DNA of 64,000 nt from the NCBI RefSeq assembly GCF_963259705.1, contig NC_081851.1, forward strand, positions 11,320,145-11,384,144. The letters run 5' to 3'. Source of the DNA: Myotis daubentonii. Lineage: Eukaryota; Chordata; Mammalia; Chiroptera; Vespertilionidae. This document shows positions 22,921 to 34,930 of this stretch, one piece after another. The notes below the pieces were generated by a model. That model made no database searches and was not told the origin of the DNA. It was given only the letters and a program-made list of their open reading frames with translations. A program made the position numbers and the translations under genes. Numbering within the stretch: position 1 is the first letter of the stretch; the number at the start of each line of letters is the position of its first letter.

Positions 22921-23735
22921 AACTAATTCTTTGCTTCTATGTTTCCAAGTTAAATTCTCCAAAGGATGATTGCATGTTTACTAGATTCCATGGATGTGCA
23001 ATTAGATGAATTGTCTCTTTTGTCTCCGTTATCTTAAGATTGCTTGTAAATAGAACAATAAGATTTTTAATTTCAGTCCTTTTGGTCTTGAAAATATATT
23101 GTTCTTTAGTCTTCTTACTCTATGGGGGAAGACATTTTATATTTTGGTTAGGAATCAATACCAGGTGTATGTGACTCAGATTTAGTTGAACGAATAAAAA
23201 CAGATAACTAAAATGCTGTATGCAGATATATTAAAATGCCATATAATACCTGTGTGTCCACAGTGTGGTGAGAGTCACGGGACTGGCTCTGAAAGAAGGA
23301 TTTCTCAAAGGAGTTGCTGATTGAACTGGAAGTTGGGAAAAGAAGGGCATTCTAGGCAGAGCGAATCAGCCAAATGATTTATGGAAAAACATGATGTTTT
23401 CTAAGTTCAGAACGGATGTACATAGGATTTGGGTGTGGAGAGATGCTTGCAGGTGCTGAGTGGATCCAAACTGAAGGGCCTTGTTTGTACCTGGGAACTT
23501 GAAATTTAAACTGTAACCAGAAGGAGCCTGTCAAGGATGTTAAAGTGGAAAGTACATCTTCAGCTCTGTATTTTGAGAAGATATGACTTTGGTCGCAGTG
23601 TGTAGGATGTGTAGGATTGGCTGGAGAGTAGAGAGAATGTTGTCAAGGATACTGTTCTATGATAGTTCAGGGGAAAAAGAATGGCTCTGAAGAGAGAAGA
23701 CAGAGATGAGAGACAGAGCTGAGGGAATGTGCAAG
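22921..23735. other. unassigned intron-like sequence
   Basis: No recognised exon or repeat. Sequence of ordinary composition between SINEs and an L1 tail. Confidence 0.4.
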
Positions 23736-23739
23736 TCCT

Positions 23740-23880
23740 GAGACATCAGGAGTAAGGGAGAGTATGAAAATACTATTGGGGTGGGGATGGGAGTGGCCCG
23801 GAAGAGATTAATGCGGGGAAAGGAGGTCCTATGTAATACTTTCAACAATATAGATTTAAAAAATAAAAATAAAATACTAT
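23740..23880 (+). mobile_element. L1 3'-end fragment
   Basis: The tail 'cctatgtaatactttcaaca' followed by 'atatagattt' and an A-rich run is the same 3' terminal sequence as other bat L1 tails in this window. Confidence 0.55.
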
Positions 23881-24439
23881 CTGCTTTTAGAGACTTGGAG
23901 GATGGGATTTCATAAAAGGAAGCTGAGACAATACTAGGTACAGTGTAGATTTGGGACGTTTCAGGTGGGAGTGCAGCTCTAATGCCGGTTTTTCCTAAAT
24001 TCAACAACCACAGATCAGACAATTCAATTTAAAACTGGACAGAGGGCTTGAACGGACATTTCTCTAAATGGCCAATGAGCACATGAAACAGTGCTCAGTA
24101 TGTTTAATCATTAGGCAAATGCAAATCAAAACCACAGTGAGATACCATGTCATACCTACTGAGATGACTGATATATTAAACAATGAAAAAAATAAGTGAG
24201 GATGTTGAAACTGGAACCCTGTGATTACTGGTGGAAAAGTAAAAAAATGCCACTGTTGGAAACCATTTGCTGTTTCTCAAAATATTAAACCTAGGCAGGG
24301 TGGAGGGGATCAATGGGGGATAGAAAGGGACATCTATAATAATTTCAACAATAAATTTCAAGATAAATTAGCGGGGGGGGGGAGTTAAACCTAGAATTAC
24401 CATATGATCCAACAATTCCCCTTTTGAGTATATATACAC

Positions 24440-24630
24440 AAAAGACAGAAGCATCGATCAGATGCTCAACCCTCAGAGGGAACATAGGGGAGGGTGGGGG
24501 TAAGGGATAGAGGTCAACCAAAGGACTTGTATACATGCATATAAGCATAACCAATGGACACAGACCCAGGGGAGTGAGTTCATGAACGGGAGTAGGGTTG
24601 GGGGCAATGGGGAGATAAGTACATATGTAA
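24440..24630 (+). mobile_element. L1 3'-UTR segment nested in older L1
   Basis: The block 'ggtcaaccaaaggacttgta' and 'agcataaccaatggacacag' is the complement of the 3' UTR of the full-length L1 at 27.3 kb, so it is a younger L1 piece inside the older one. Confidence 0.7.
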
Positions 24631-25237
24631 TCAACACTAATAAAAGAGAAAAATGGTAATTGTCGTACGAGCTACCCTTTTCATTGGCTAATCAGGGCTA
24701 TATGCAAATTAACTGCCAACTAAGATTGGCAGTTAACTGCCAACAAGATGGCGGTTAATTTGCATACGTAGGCACAATGCAGGAAGGCGAAAGGGAAAGC
24801 AGGAAGAAGCCCCCTGCCACTGACAGTGATGGGAAACCCAGGGGGGAGCTAAGAGCCGCCTTTGCCCTGCCCCCCAGCCATGATCGGAGAATCAGGCGCC
24901 TTTGCCGCCCTGGCCAGTGATAGCAGGAAGTAGGGGTGGATCCAGCGATAGGAGCTGGGCACGGTCGAAGCTGGCAGTCCCAGGAGCTAGGGGTCCCTTG
25001 CCTGGGCCTAAAGCGAAGCCCACGATCGTGGGGCCGCTGCAGCTGTGGGTCTCCGCTGTCCGGGCCGGACGCCTCAGCCAGAGGCGTCAGGCCTGGGCAA
25101 GGGGCCGATCCTGTGATTGGAGGGTGATGGGGGTCAACGCCTGAGGGCTCTCAGTATGAGAGAGGGGGCAGGCTGGGCTGAGGGACACTCCCTCCCACAC
25201 ACATCCAGTGCACGAATTTCGTGCACCGGGCCCCTAG
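24631..25237 (+). mobile_element. non-autonomous Helitron (short form)
   Basis: A|TCAACACTAATAAAAG start and CCCCTAG|T end, with a perfect subterminal inverted repeat GTGCACGAA-TTCGTGCAC. It is a close relative of the element at 16150-17425 but carries only one or two of the internal palindromic units. Its insertion point lies in L1-derived sequence. Confidence 0.93.
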
Positions 25238-25765
25238 TAGCTTAATAAAAAAAATGTTGAAATAAAAAGAAAAGATTTGAAAGCAGGGACTCAGTCGAAC
25301 ACCAGTGTTCATAGCAGCATTATTCACAATAGTTGAAATTGGAAACAACCCCAGTGTGTATGGAGAGATGACTGGATATACAATATGTGGTATATGCCTA
25401 CAATGAAATATTTAGCCTTTAAAATGAAGGAAATTCTGAGATGTGCTACAACATGGATGAACCTTCAGGATGTTATACCCAACATAACATAAATACTGTA
25501 TAATTCCACCTTCATGGGGTACTTTGCTTTGAATAGGTAAATTCATAAGGACAGAAAATATAATAGAAGCTGAGGGAGGGAGAAAGGGGGAGTTGTTGAA
25601 TTGGCAGTTTCTGTTTGGGATAATGGAAAAGTTCTGGAAATGGATAGCATTGAGGTTACACAACTTTATGAATGAATGCATTTAATGGTACTGAATTTGT
25701 ACACCATAAATGGTTAAAATGGTAAATTTTACATTATGTATATTTAACCACAATTAAAAAACCCA

Positions 25766-26705
25766 TAAAATACCATTAAATAATTTCAAGTGATTGTTAG
25801 GCATGCTAGTGAAAGTTGAATGGCATTTCCTAGTTTTTGTTTTGCAAGATGAAAGGGAAAGTTTAGTTTTTCTAAAGATTTTTTTCTGACTGTCTAAAAA
25901 TGATAACATCATTCAAACCTGTAGGTTATGAATAGCTCTTCTGGTAATCTCTAGTTTTATAAAGGACATAAGGTCAATACTGGTTGAGCCACGGTTTGAG
26001 GTCACTTTTGTGGCAAGGCTTCTATCTAGTAGATTTTTAAATTTTTGTCTACTCTTTTCTTAAAATTTATTTACACACATAGTTTATCTTTTCTTATAAT
26101 ATTTATCATTCATTTGTTTAATTTTATTTTACCTTTTTTAGTTCCCATGGTGCATGGGTTGAGCTGGTGAGAAGATAGTATATAGCTATATGTCATAATT
26201 ATTTATTTATTTTTAAAATCTTTCCTTTTGAAAGTATTATAGATGTCCCCCCTTTTTTATTGTCCCCTTTTGGCTCACCACAATTCTTATTTAGATATTA
26301 TTTGTTAATAGGCTATTATTTAGATGCAATTCTTAGATAAGCATTTTGTTTTAATTTTAGGTATTTATCATATCACAGGGTAAGTGGGAAAAAGCCTACA
26401 ATAAGTTTCTTTTTGGAATTTTATTGAACTTTTTGATTCCAAGTGTATACCTCTTTTTTTCTTGTTCAAAACAAAATGAATAATTGTGGTTTTGTCTAAG
26501 CATTTTTATATTATTCATTAAAGGAAGAGTCCCACATCTCTTTCCAGAGAAGGTGCTGTGGAGACTGTGGAAATGACAACAAAGAGCCTCAAATCTCATG
26601 GAGAAAGTGCTTTGTAGACTGGAAATGACAACAGAGGATTTAGAAGATCACTAAAGTCATTTAGGTGTTTTGATATTCCTTTCATTTTCCAGCATTGTGA
26701 TTACT
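25766..26705. other. unassigned A/T-rich sequence
   Basis: T-rich, no recognised exon or element, and no ORF with recognised homology. Confidence 0.4.
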
Positions 26706-26923
26706 TAATTTTTAAAATGCTTTAATTGATTTTAGGGACAGGAAGGGGGAGGGAGAGAGATAGAAATATCCTTGATGAGAGAGAATCATCAGTTGGCTGC
26801 CTCCTGCACACTCCCTCCTGGGAATAAAACCAGAAACCAGGGCATGTGCCCTGGTCAGGAATTGAACCATGACCTCTTGGTTCATGGATTGATGCTCAAC
26901 CACTGAGCCACACCTGCTGGGCC
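26706..26923 (-). mobile_element. VES SINE
   Basis: Reverse VES: 'tgctttaattgattttaggg' tail, 'gagagatagaaatatccttg', 'gctgcctcctgcacactcc', and head 'tgctcaaccactgagccac'. The flanks 'cattttccagcattgtgatt' and 'gccagcattgtgatttt' share 'ccagcattgtgatt', which is a target-site duplication. Confidence 0.9.
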
Positions 26924-27020
26924 AGCATTGTGATTTTTTTTTTCATATTCTTAGATCAACTTAATGTGAAAATGGAACTTGAATTGCTTTATTTTTTATT
27001 TTTTATTTTATTTTTTTATA

Positions 27021-27195
27021 TACTGCCCTTGACTTCAAGGAGCCCACAGTCTAGGACATGATTTTTATTTTGTAGTATTTAGCAGTATGTTTAATAAAAG
27101 GGCACTATACATGGACTCAGAGAAGATAACAGGTTAAAATGAGGACTCTGGACTGGAGGATCTTAAAGCTTCCTCTCTCATTCATAATCTCTGAT
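27021..27195 (-). other. candidate 3'-transduced flank
   Basis: Unique sequence between two poly(A) tracts and inside the target duplications of the L1. It includes a MIR-like 'gggctccttgaagtcaaggg' when read on the minus strand. This is the known signature of read-through past the weak L1 poly(A) signal at a source locus. It should have a match elsewhere in the genome next to the parent L1. Confidence 0.65.
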
Positions 27196-27484
27196 TCTTT
27201 TTTCCCTTTTTTTATTGCTTAAAGTAATACAAAGGGTATTACATATGTGTCCATTCCCCCCCACCCCCCCGGCCCTAGACAGTCCCCTAGCCTCCCCTAT
27301 CCCCCAGTGTCTTATGTCCATTGGTTATGCTTATATGCATGCATACAAGTCCTTTGGTTGATCTCTTACCCCCCTACCTCCTGTCCCCCAACCCTCCCCG
27401 GCCTTCCCGCTGCAGTTTGACAATCTGTTTGAGGCAGCTCTGCCTCTGTATCTATTATTGTTCAAAAGTTTATAATGGTCTCTA

Positions 27485-30400
27485 TTATCCATGAATGAGT
27501 GAGATCATGTGGTATTTTTCCTTCATTGACTGGCTTATTTCACTTAGCATAATGCTCTCCAGTTCCATCCATGCCGTTGCAAATGGTAAGAGTTCCTTCC
27601 TTTTTAGAGCAGCATAGTATTCCATCGTGTAGATGTACCACAGTTTTCTAATCCATTCATCGACTGATGGGCACTTAGGCTGTTTCCATATCTTAGCTAT
27701 GGTGAATTGTGCTGCTATGAACATAGGGGTGCATACATCCTTTCTGATTGGTGTTTCTGGTTTCTTGGGATATATTCATAGAAGTGGGATCACAGGGTCA
27801 AATGGGAGTTCCATTTTCAGTTTTTCGAGGAAACTCCATACTGTCTTCCATAGTGGCTACACCAGTCTGCATTCCCACCAGCAGTGCACGAGTGTTCCTT
27901 TTTCTCCACATCCTCTCCAGCACTTGTCGTTTGTTGATTTGTTGATGATAGCCAGTCTGACAGGTGTGAGATGGGACCTCATTGTTGTTTTGATTTGCAT
28001 CTCTCGGATGATTAGTGACTTTGAGCATGTTTTCATATGTCTCCTGGCTTTCTGAATGTCCTCTTTTGAAAGGTGTCTATTTAGGTCCTTTGCCCATTTT
28101 TTGATTGGATTGATTATATTCCCTTTGTTAAGTTGTATGAGTTCCCTATAAATTTTGGAGATTAGGCCCTTATCAAATATGACATTGGCAAATATGTTTT
28201 CCCATACAGTGAGTTTTCTTGTTTTGTTGATGGTTTCTTTTGGTGTACAGAAGCTTTTTATTTTTATGTAGTCCCATTTGTTCATTTTTTCTTTAGTTTC
28301 AAGTGCTCTAGGAGCTGTATCAGTGAAGAAATTGCTTCGGCATATGTCTGAGATTTTGTTGCCTTTGGATTCTTCTAGAATTTTTATGGTTTCCGGTCGT
28401 ATATTTAAGTCCTTTATCCATTTTTTAGTTTATTTTTGTGTATGGTGTAAGTTGGTGGTCTAGTTTCATTTTCTTGCATATATCTGTCCAATTTTCCCAA
28501 CACCATTTATTGAAGAGACCATCTGGGCTCCATTGTATGTTCTTGTCTCCTTTGTCAAATATTAATTGAGCATATTTGTTCGGGCCGATTTCTGGGCTCT
28601 CTATTCTATTCCATTGATCTATATGCCTATTCTTATGCCAGAACCAGGCAGTTTTGAGAACAGTGGCTTTGTAATACATCTTGATATCTGGTATTGAGAT
28701 CCCACCTACTTTGTTCTTTTTCAGGATTGCTGCAGCTCTTCGGTGTCTTTTTTTATTCCAGATGAATTTTTGAAGAGGTCGTTCTAGATCTATGAAGTAT
28801 GCCGTTGGTATTTTAATGGGAAGTGCATTGAATTTATAGATTGCTTTGGGTAGTATGGACATTTTTATGATGTTGATTCTACCAATCCATGAACACGGTA
28901 TGTTCTTCCATCTGTTTATGTCTTCCTCTATATCTTTTTTCAACGTCCTGTAGTTTTCTGATTAGAGGTCTTTTACCTCTTTAGTTAAATTTATCCCAAG
29001 TAGCTTAATTTTTTTGGTGTGATGGTAAACGGGATTGTTTTTATAATCTCTCTTTCGGAAAGTTCACTATTGGTGTATAGAAATGCCTCAGATTTCTTGG
29101 GGTTAATTTTGTATCCTGCTACATTGCCAAATTCATGTATTAAGTCTAGTAGCTTTTTGATGGAGTCTCTAGGGTTTTATATGTATAATATCATGTCGTC
29201 TGCAAATAAGGACAGTTTTACTTCCTCTTTTCCAATTTCGATGCCTTTTATTTCTTCTTCTTGCCTAACTGCAATGGCTAATACTTCCAGTACTATTTTG
29301 ACCAGGAGTGGATAGAGGGGGCATCCCTCTCTTGTTTCTGTTCTTAGGGGAAATGGTGTTAGTTTTTGTCTATTGAGTATGATGTTTGCTCTGGGCCTGT
29401 CATATATGGCTTTTATTATGTTGAGGTATGATCCTCCTACTCCCGCCTTACTGAGAGTTTCCATCAAAAATGGGTGTTGAATTTTGTCAAATGCTTTTTC
29501 TGCATCAATTGATATGACCATGTGGTTTTTTACTTTCAATTTGTTTATGTGATGTATCACGTTTATTGATTTGCGGATATTGTACCATCCTTGCATTCCT
29601 GGGATAAATCCTACTTGGTCATGGTGTATGATCTTTCTGATGTACTGCTGGATCCGATTTGCTAAGATTTTGTTGAGGATTTTGGCATCTATGTTCATGA
29701 GGGATATTGGCCTGTAATTCTCTTTCATTGTGTTGTCTTTACCTGGTTTTGGTATTAGGGTGATGCTGGTTTCATAGAATGAGCTTGGAAGTGTTCCTTC
29801 CTCTTGAATTTTTTGTAGTAGTCTGAGGAGGATAGGTTTTAGTTCTTCCTTGAATGTTTGGTAAAACTCCCCTGTGAAGACATCTGTTCCGGGGCTTTTG
29901 TTTGATGGAAGCTTTTTGATGACTGCTTCAATTTCTTCCATAGTTATTGGCCTGTTGAGATTTTTAGATTCTTCCTGATTGAGTTTTGGAATGTTGTATT
30001 TTTCTAGGAATTTGTCCATTTCCTCCAGGTTGTCTAGTTTGTTGGAGTAGAGCTGTCCACAGTATTTTTTAACAATTGTTTGTATTTCTGTGGGGTCTGT
30101 TGTTATTTCGCCTGTATCGTTTAAGATTTTGTTTATTTGGGTCCTCTCTCTTTGCATCTTGGTGAGTCTGGCTAGAGGTTTGTCAATCTTGTTGATCCAT
30201 TCAAAGAACCAGCTCTTGGTTTCATTGATTTTCTGTATTGTGTTTTTGGTCTCTATGTCATTTATTTCTGCTCTAGTCTTTATTATCTCCTTCATTCTGC
30301 TCACTCAGGGGTTTTCTTGTTGCTGTCTTTCTAATTCTTTGAGTTATAGAGTTAGATGATTTACTACCATTTTTTCTTGTTTTTTGAGATAGGCCTGTAG

Positions 30401-31303
30401 AGCTATAAACTTCCCTCTCAGGACTGCCTTCATTGTGTACCATAGGTGTTGGATTGTTGTGTTTTCGTTGTCATTAGTTTCCAGGATGTTTTTAATTTCT
30501 TCTTTGATCTCATTGGTAACCCAATCAATATTTAATAGCATGCTATTCAGCTTCCAGGTGTTTGAGTATTTTGGGTTGTTTTTATTGTAGTTTATTTCTA
30601 ATATTATGCCATCGTGGTCTGCGAAGATGCTTTTTATGATTTCAATCTTCTTAAATTTGGGGATACTTTGCTTTTGACCCAATATATGGTCTATTTTTGA
30701 ATATGTCTTATGAGCATTTGAGTAGAATGTATATTCCCTGGCTTTGGGGTGAAGTGTTCTGAAGATGTCTATTAAGTCCATCTGATCTAGTGAGTCATTT
30801 AGGATTGCTGTATCTTTGCTGATTGTTTGTCTAGCGGACTTATCCAGTGATGTCAGTGGTGTATTTAAGTATCCTACTATGATTATATTGTTGTCGATCT
30901 CTCCTTTGATATCGTCCAGGAGTTTTTTTTTATGAATTTGGGTTCTCCTGCATTGGGTGCACATATGTTTACCAGAGTTATATCTTCTTGTTGTATTGAT
31001 CCCTTTAATATTATGAAGTGGCCTTCCTTATCTCTTGTTATGGCCTTCACTTTGAGGTCTATTTTGTCCGATATAAGTATTGCTACCCCAGCTTTCTTTT
31101 CCTTTCCATTTGCCTGAAAGATATTTTTCCATCCCTTCACTTTCAGTCTGTGTGAGTCCCTTCTAATGAGGTGGGTCTCTTGTAGACAGCAGATGTATGG
31201 GTCATGTTTTTTTCATCCATTCAGCCACTCGATGTCTTTTGGTTGGAGCATTTAGTCCGTTTACGTTTAAAGTTATTATTGAAAGGTACTTTTTTGTAGC
31301 CAT
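27485..31303 (-). pseudogene. L1 ORF2 (endonuclease/reverse transcriptase), frameshifted
   Basis: The frame starts at ATG 31303 (MATKKYLSIITLNVNGLNAP) about 50 nt after the ORF1 stop. It can be followed in pieces: endonuclease domain 30344-31290 ([31 protein letters not shown]), reverse transcriptase 29177-30304 ([20 protein letters not shown] and the catalytic FADDMILYI) and the C-terminal part 27485-28943. Breaks occur near 31200, 30930, 30320, 29180, 28950-29000, 28425 and 27800. The full protein would nick DNA and prime reverse transcription. This copy cannot. Confidence 0.93.
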
Positions 31304-31352
31304 TTCTTTTTGTGTGTGGCTGTTTTCTTTCTGAGCTTTTTAGTTCTTCTTT

Positions 31353-32342
31353 TTATACCAGTCCCTTGAGCATTGCTAGCATTGCTGGCTTCGTGGTGAT
31401 AAACTCCCATAGCCTTTTTTTGTCTGTGAAGCTTCTTATTTCCCCTTCAAGTTTGAATGATCACCTTGCTGGATAGAGTATTCTTGGATTCAGCCCTTTG
31501 CTTTGCATCACTTTGTAAATTTCCGTCCATTCTTTTCTGGCCTGATGTGTTTCTGTTGAGAAATCATTGGATAATCTAATGGGAGAGCCCTTGTATGTAA
31601 CTTTCCGTCTCTCTCTTGCAGCCTGTAAGATTTTCTCTTTGTCCTGGACATTTGCCATGGTAATTATGATGTGTCTTGTTGTGGGTCTTTTCTGGTTCAC
31701 CTTGTTTGGGACTCTCTGGGCTTGTGTGACTTTTTTCTTCCCCACCTCAGGGAAGTTTTCTGATATTATTTCTTCTAATAGGTTTTCTAATCCTTGTTCC
31801 TCTTTCTGTTGTTCTGGCACCCCTATTATTCGTATGTTGTTTCGTTTCATGTTTTCCCAAAGCTCCCTTAGGCTTTCTTCCTGTCCTTTAATTTTTTTCT
31901 CCAATTGCAGTACATTTTGGGTGTGTTTTGCTTCCTTGTCTTCTAATTCACTAATTCGGTCCTCTGCTTCTCCTAGTCTACTGTTGATACTTTCAATGGT
32001 GTTTTTTATTGCAGCGATATCACTCTTCATTTCTTCTCGGGTCTTACTTAAGTTGTTAAGTTTTTCATCTGTTTCTTCTAGTTTCTTCCATATGTTATTG
32101 ATTTTTTCATCTGTTTCTTCTTGCTTCTTGCATAGGTAGTTGACTTTTTCATCTGTTTCTTCTTGCTTCTTGTAGAAGTTGTTGATTTTTTCCTCCATCC
32201 GTTTTATGCACTCTGGAACCCTTATTCTGAATTCTTTTTCTGTCATGTTGCATGCCTCTGTATTACTTAGTTGCTTTTCTGGAGAGTCCTTCTCTTTCCT
32301 TTGGGGGTTTCTTTGTCTACCCATGTTTGATCTCACTGACAT
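31353..32342 (-). pseudogene. L1 ORF1, one premature stop
   Basis: The frame runs 330 codons, from ATG 32342 to TAA 31353-31355, with a single TGA at 31461-31463 (codon 294). The open part is 293 aa. Residues ~40-180 form a long coiled coil in which a 14-residue (two-heptad) motif KKQEETDEKxNxx is repeated about three times (residues 57-98). RRM-like RPTTRHIIITMANVQDKEKI and the C-terminal GSPIRLSNDFSTETHQARKE segment follow. The stop removes the last ~36 residues (LEGEIRSFTDKK..), part of the nucleic-acid-binding C-terminal domain. Confidence 0.93.
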
Positions 32343-34284
32343 ATCTAGACGTTGAGTCGTTCAGTGGCTGCTCCCTGGGTGGCAGTGACTCCTTGGTCTG
32401 TGGTTGCTCTTCGGGCGGTTGCGGTAGCAGCTGCTCTTCAGTTGGCAGCAGCTCCTCTGGTGGGTGCTGTTCACAGCTGTGGTGGCTCTTCTGGGTTGTG
32501 GGAGGTAGGCTACAGGTACAGCTGCTGTTCCTCAGCAGAGGGTGTGGTGCTCAGGAGGCTGCTGTTGCTTGGATCTGCTGTGTTGATTTAAAGGCACAAA
32601 ATACAACACAATAAGGCACCACGTACCAGGCACTAAACACATATATATTCACAATATTAATAACCCCAAATAAAGGTGACCACCCGAATTAAGAGAATTA
32701 GGGGATTAGGAAGAAGGAAGAGAAAAAGATAAAAGAGAAAAAAGAAAAGAAAAGTAGGGACCAAAAAAAGGAGTGCAAAAATGAAATCGGGAAAAAGGAG
32801 GGGGGAAAATAAAAGCGAGAAAAGAAAAGAAAAAAAAAAGAGCGAAAAGAGAGAATGAAGTGGACGAGGAGAAGAGACTTTTTATATGAGGAGAATACTC
32901 CTATAGAACCACCACTAATCCCAACAAATTCCAGCAACAGCTCCCTGGAGATGGATGCAAACTAGAAACAACTAGTAATATAACGATGAAAATAGAATGG
33001 AGGACACTGATCCCAAAATAAAATAAAGAAAAAATAAAATGGCACTTTAAAAAATGGTAAAATAGTAGCAGTAATAATACTGGTTAAAGATTAGAAGGTA
33101 GTAATTAAAAGGGTAAATTCAGGCGATGGAAGAAGAAGAAAATAAATAGAAAAAAAAGAAAAAAAATTGGTTTCTTAGTTAAAAGGTGAAAAAAGAAAAA
33201 AAAATTGCAGTAGTGAAGGTCCTTCGGTTCTTCTATTCTTCAGTCTGGCTCGCCTTTAGTCCTGCCAGGTATTCAGGAGAGTGTTGAGTTTCCCTGTGAT
33301 ACACTGTTCCTCTGTGTTGTAAACCACAGTTCTTATTTTAAAGCAGGTCGTATTTGTTTCCCAGACTGCCTTATTTTGTGTTTAGCAAAGAGTCAGTTTG
33401 TGGCTTAGCCTCTGGGTGGCAGTGTTCTGGTGTTGGCCTCTGAGGCTATAAGGCTTCTCTATTGCATTTAAAACTGATTTGGAAGGTCAACTATCCAGAG
33501 CTGGTTCCTTAATAGTTATCCGCTCTGTGTTGTTGCTGGGATTGAAAATCCCTTTATAGGCCAGACCCTGTTAACTCCCAGGGACTGATCAGATTATTTT
33601 AATCCTTGATCTTGTTCAGGGTGGAATCTGGGTGTGGCTGTGCTCCTTGCCTGGGGGCTGGGGGGAGGAGTCTCACTCTCCGGAGATAATGGCTGCCCCA
33701 GTCCTGGGCTCAGGGGTATCTCAGCACTCAATTCGCTGCCACCTCTCCCGCCCCCCCCCCTCCCCAGTCTCTCCCCAGATTCCACTCCTCCGCACCCTCT
33801 CCCTCTCTTCAGCACAGGTGAGTGTCTGTATCCAAAATATCTTATGAACAGGATTTAGTGAAAACAAACAAACAAATGCCGGCCGCGGAAATGGGGAAGG
33901 CTTGGTTTCTGTAAGCTCTTTTCTTACCGGCACTGCATGGTATGGTCAGCTCTTCAGGCTGCCCCCTTTAGTCTCAGTCCTCCGTGATCACAGAACCCAG
34001 CTCTCAAATCCCCCGGCTGCGCCAGGAATCCCACAGATCTCCTTTCCCCAGTCAGGTGCTGTGCCTGTCCCAAGGGACTTTGCTATCTGCCACTCGGTCT
34101 CCCTCTAACCCTCTGGGCTCAGAGGTCTGGTAAACTTTCCTGCCCAAATCCCTGTTTTTTTTTTTTTTTTTTACCTTTCCAGGGGAGTTCTGCCCTTCCT
34201 GGCTGCAAATGGTCTCACCAGCTGAGCAATTTCGCCAATTCGGGGTGGGTTTTATTAGTTTCAGCTGCTCACTCCATTTCCTCC
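32343..34284 (-). promoter_or_regulatory. L1 5' UTR / internal promoter
   Basis: About 1.9 kb upstream of ORF1 on the minus strand. It contains A-rich poly(AAAGA) sequence (32690-32875 on the + strand as purine runs) and a GC-richer outer part (33600-34120). The 5' end 'ggaggaaatggagtgagcag' abuts the target duplication, so the element is not 5'-truncated. It does not start with the VES or any host exon. Confidence 0.7.
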
Positions 34285-34298
34285 CTTGAATTGCTTTA

Positions 34299-34640
34299 AA
34301 TGAATTTTTTTATTGTTTAAAGCAGCTGTTCTCAACCTGTGGGTCGTGAGCCCTTTAGTGGTCGAATGACCCTTTCACAGGGGTCGCCTAATACCATGGG
34401 AAAACACATATATAATTACATATTGGTTTTGTGATTAGTCACTATGCTTTAATTATGTTTAATTTGTAACAGTGAAATTGGGGGTCAACATAACATAAGA
34501 AACTATATTAAAGGGTCTCGGCATTAGGAAGTTTGAGTTTAACACTGGTTTAAAGTATTACATATGTCTCCTTTTCCCCCCATGGACACCTCCTTGATCA
34601 CTCCCACCGCCCTAATTACAAGGAGGCATGACTTAAAAAA
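34299..34640 (-). mobile_element. L1 3'-end fragment split by hAT
   Basis: 'tttttttattgtttaaag' and 'tattacatatgtctcctttt' on either side of the hAT element together match the 3' end of the full-length L1 ('tttttttattgcttaaag…gggtattacatatgtgtcc' at 27208-27252). Confidence 0.75.
34323..34547 (+). mobile_element. SPIN-like hAT MITE with perfect 8-bp TSD
   Basis: Starts 'cagctgttctcaacctgtgg' and ends 'ggaagtttgagtttaacactg', the diverged terminal inverted repeats of the SPIN hAT family. It is flanked by 'gtttaaag' at 34315-34322 and 34548-34555, the 8-bp duplication required for hAT. At 225 bp it carries no transposase. SPIN is known for horizontal transfer among tetrapods including bats. 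Confidence 0.92.
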
Positions 34641-34664
34641 TAAATATCTGTTTCTTCTTCTCGG

Positions 34665-34930
34665 GATTGGGAGTATTTACTGAATTCATACCACCACCAG
34701 AAGGTTTAGTCTCACCTTTTGAACAGATCTTTATGTCTGAATCCTTTGGAAAGTTTCTCAGATGAAGGATGAAGACTTGTCACAGAATCTCAGTCTGGAT
34801 TCTTCTACACTTCTCTCACATACCTGCAATCTTTTTCCTACTTCACTGGGTCTCTGAGGATCCTAAATGGAATACTCTGATGGGAGAAGGAATTCATTCT
34901 CTTGTTGACCCCCGTTGTTCAGTTGGCAAG
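34665..34930 (+). pseudogene. ANAPC1: ANAPC1 internal exon, decayed
   Basis: Reads DWEYLLNS, then a TAG at the position after 'HHQKV', then SHLLNRSLCLNPLES. After a frame change it reads SQMKDEDLSQNLSLDSSTLL and SHIPAIFFLLHWVSED, then NTLMGEGIHSLV. These follow the order of the APC1 protein about a third of the way along. Faults: the acceptor AG is GG (34663-34664), there is an in-frame stop and at least two frameshifts, the second just before the 'cagttggcaag' end. The donor 'gtaaatac' is acceptable. Confidence 0.88.

Larger units (their letters stand above)
24020..25765 (+). mobile_element. old L1 3' region, disrupted by later insertions
   Basis: Late ORF2/3' L1 sequence in forward orientation ('ggccaatgagcacatgaaac', 'gcaaatcaaaaccacagtga', 'attaccatatgatccaacaa') broken at 24290-24385 and 24440-24640 by younger L1 3'-UTR pieces and at 24631-25237 by a Helitron. 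It then resumes at about 25290 ('agcagcattattcacaatag', 'acatggatgaaccttcagga'). It ends in 'tatttaaccacaattaaaaa'. No open frame survives. Confidence 0.8.
26992..34284 (-). mobile_element. full-length L1 with 14-bp TSD and 3' transduction
   Basis: About 7.3 kb in reverse orientation: 5' UTR 32343-34284, ORF1 31353-32342, ORF2 27485-31303, and a 3' UTR to about 27210. It is flanked by 'cttgaattgcttta' at 26978-26991 and 34285-34298. The minus-strand nick context is TTT/AAAG, as expected for the L1 endonuclease. Beyond the usual L1 3' end there is an A-rich stretch (27196-27222), then about 175 bp of non-L1 sequence, then a second A-rich tail (26992-27020). Both ORFs are broken, so the element is dead. 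Confidence 0.88.
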
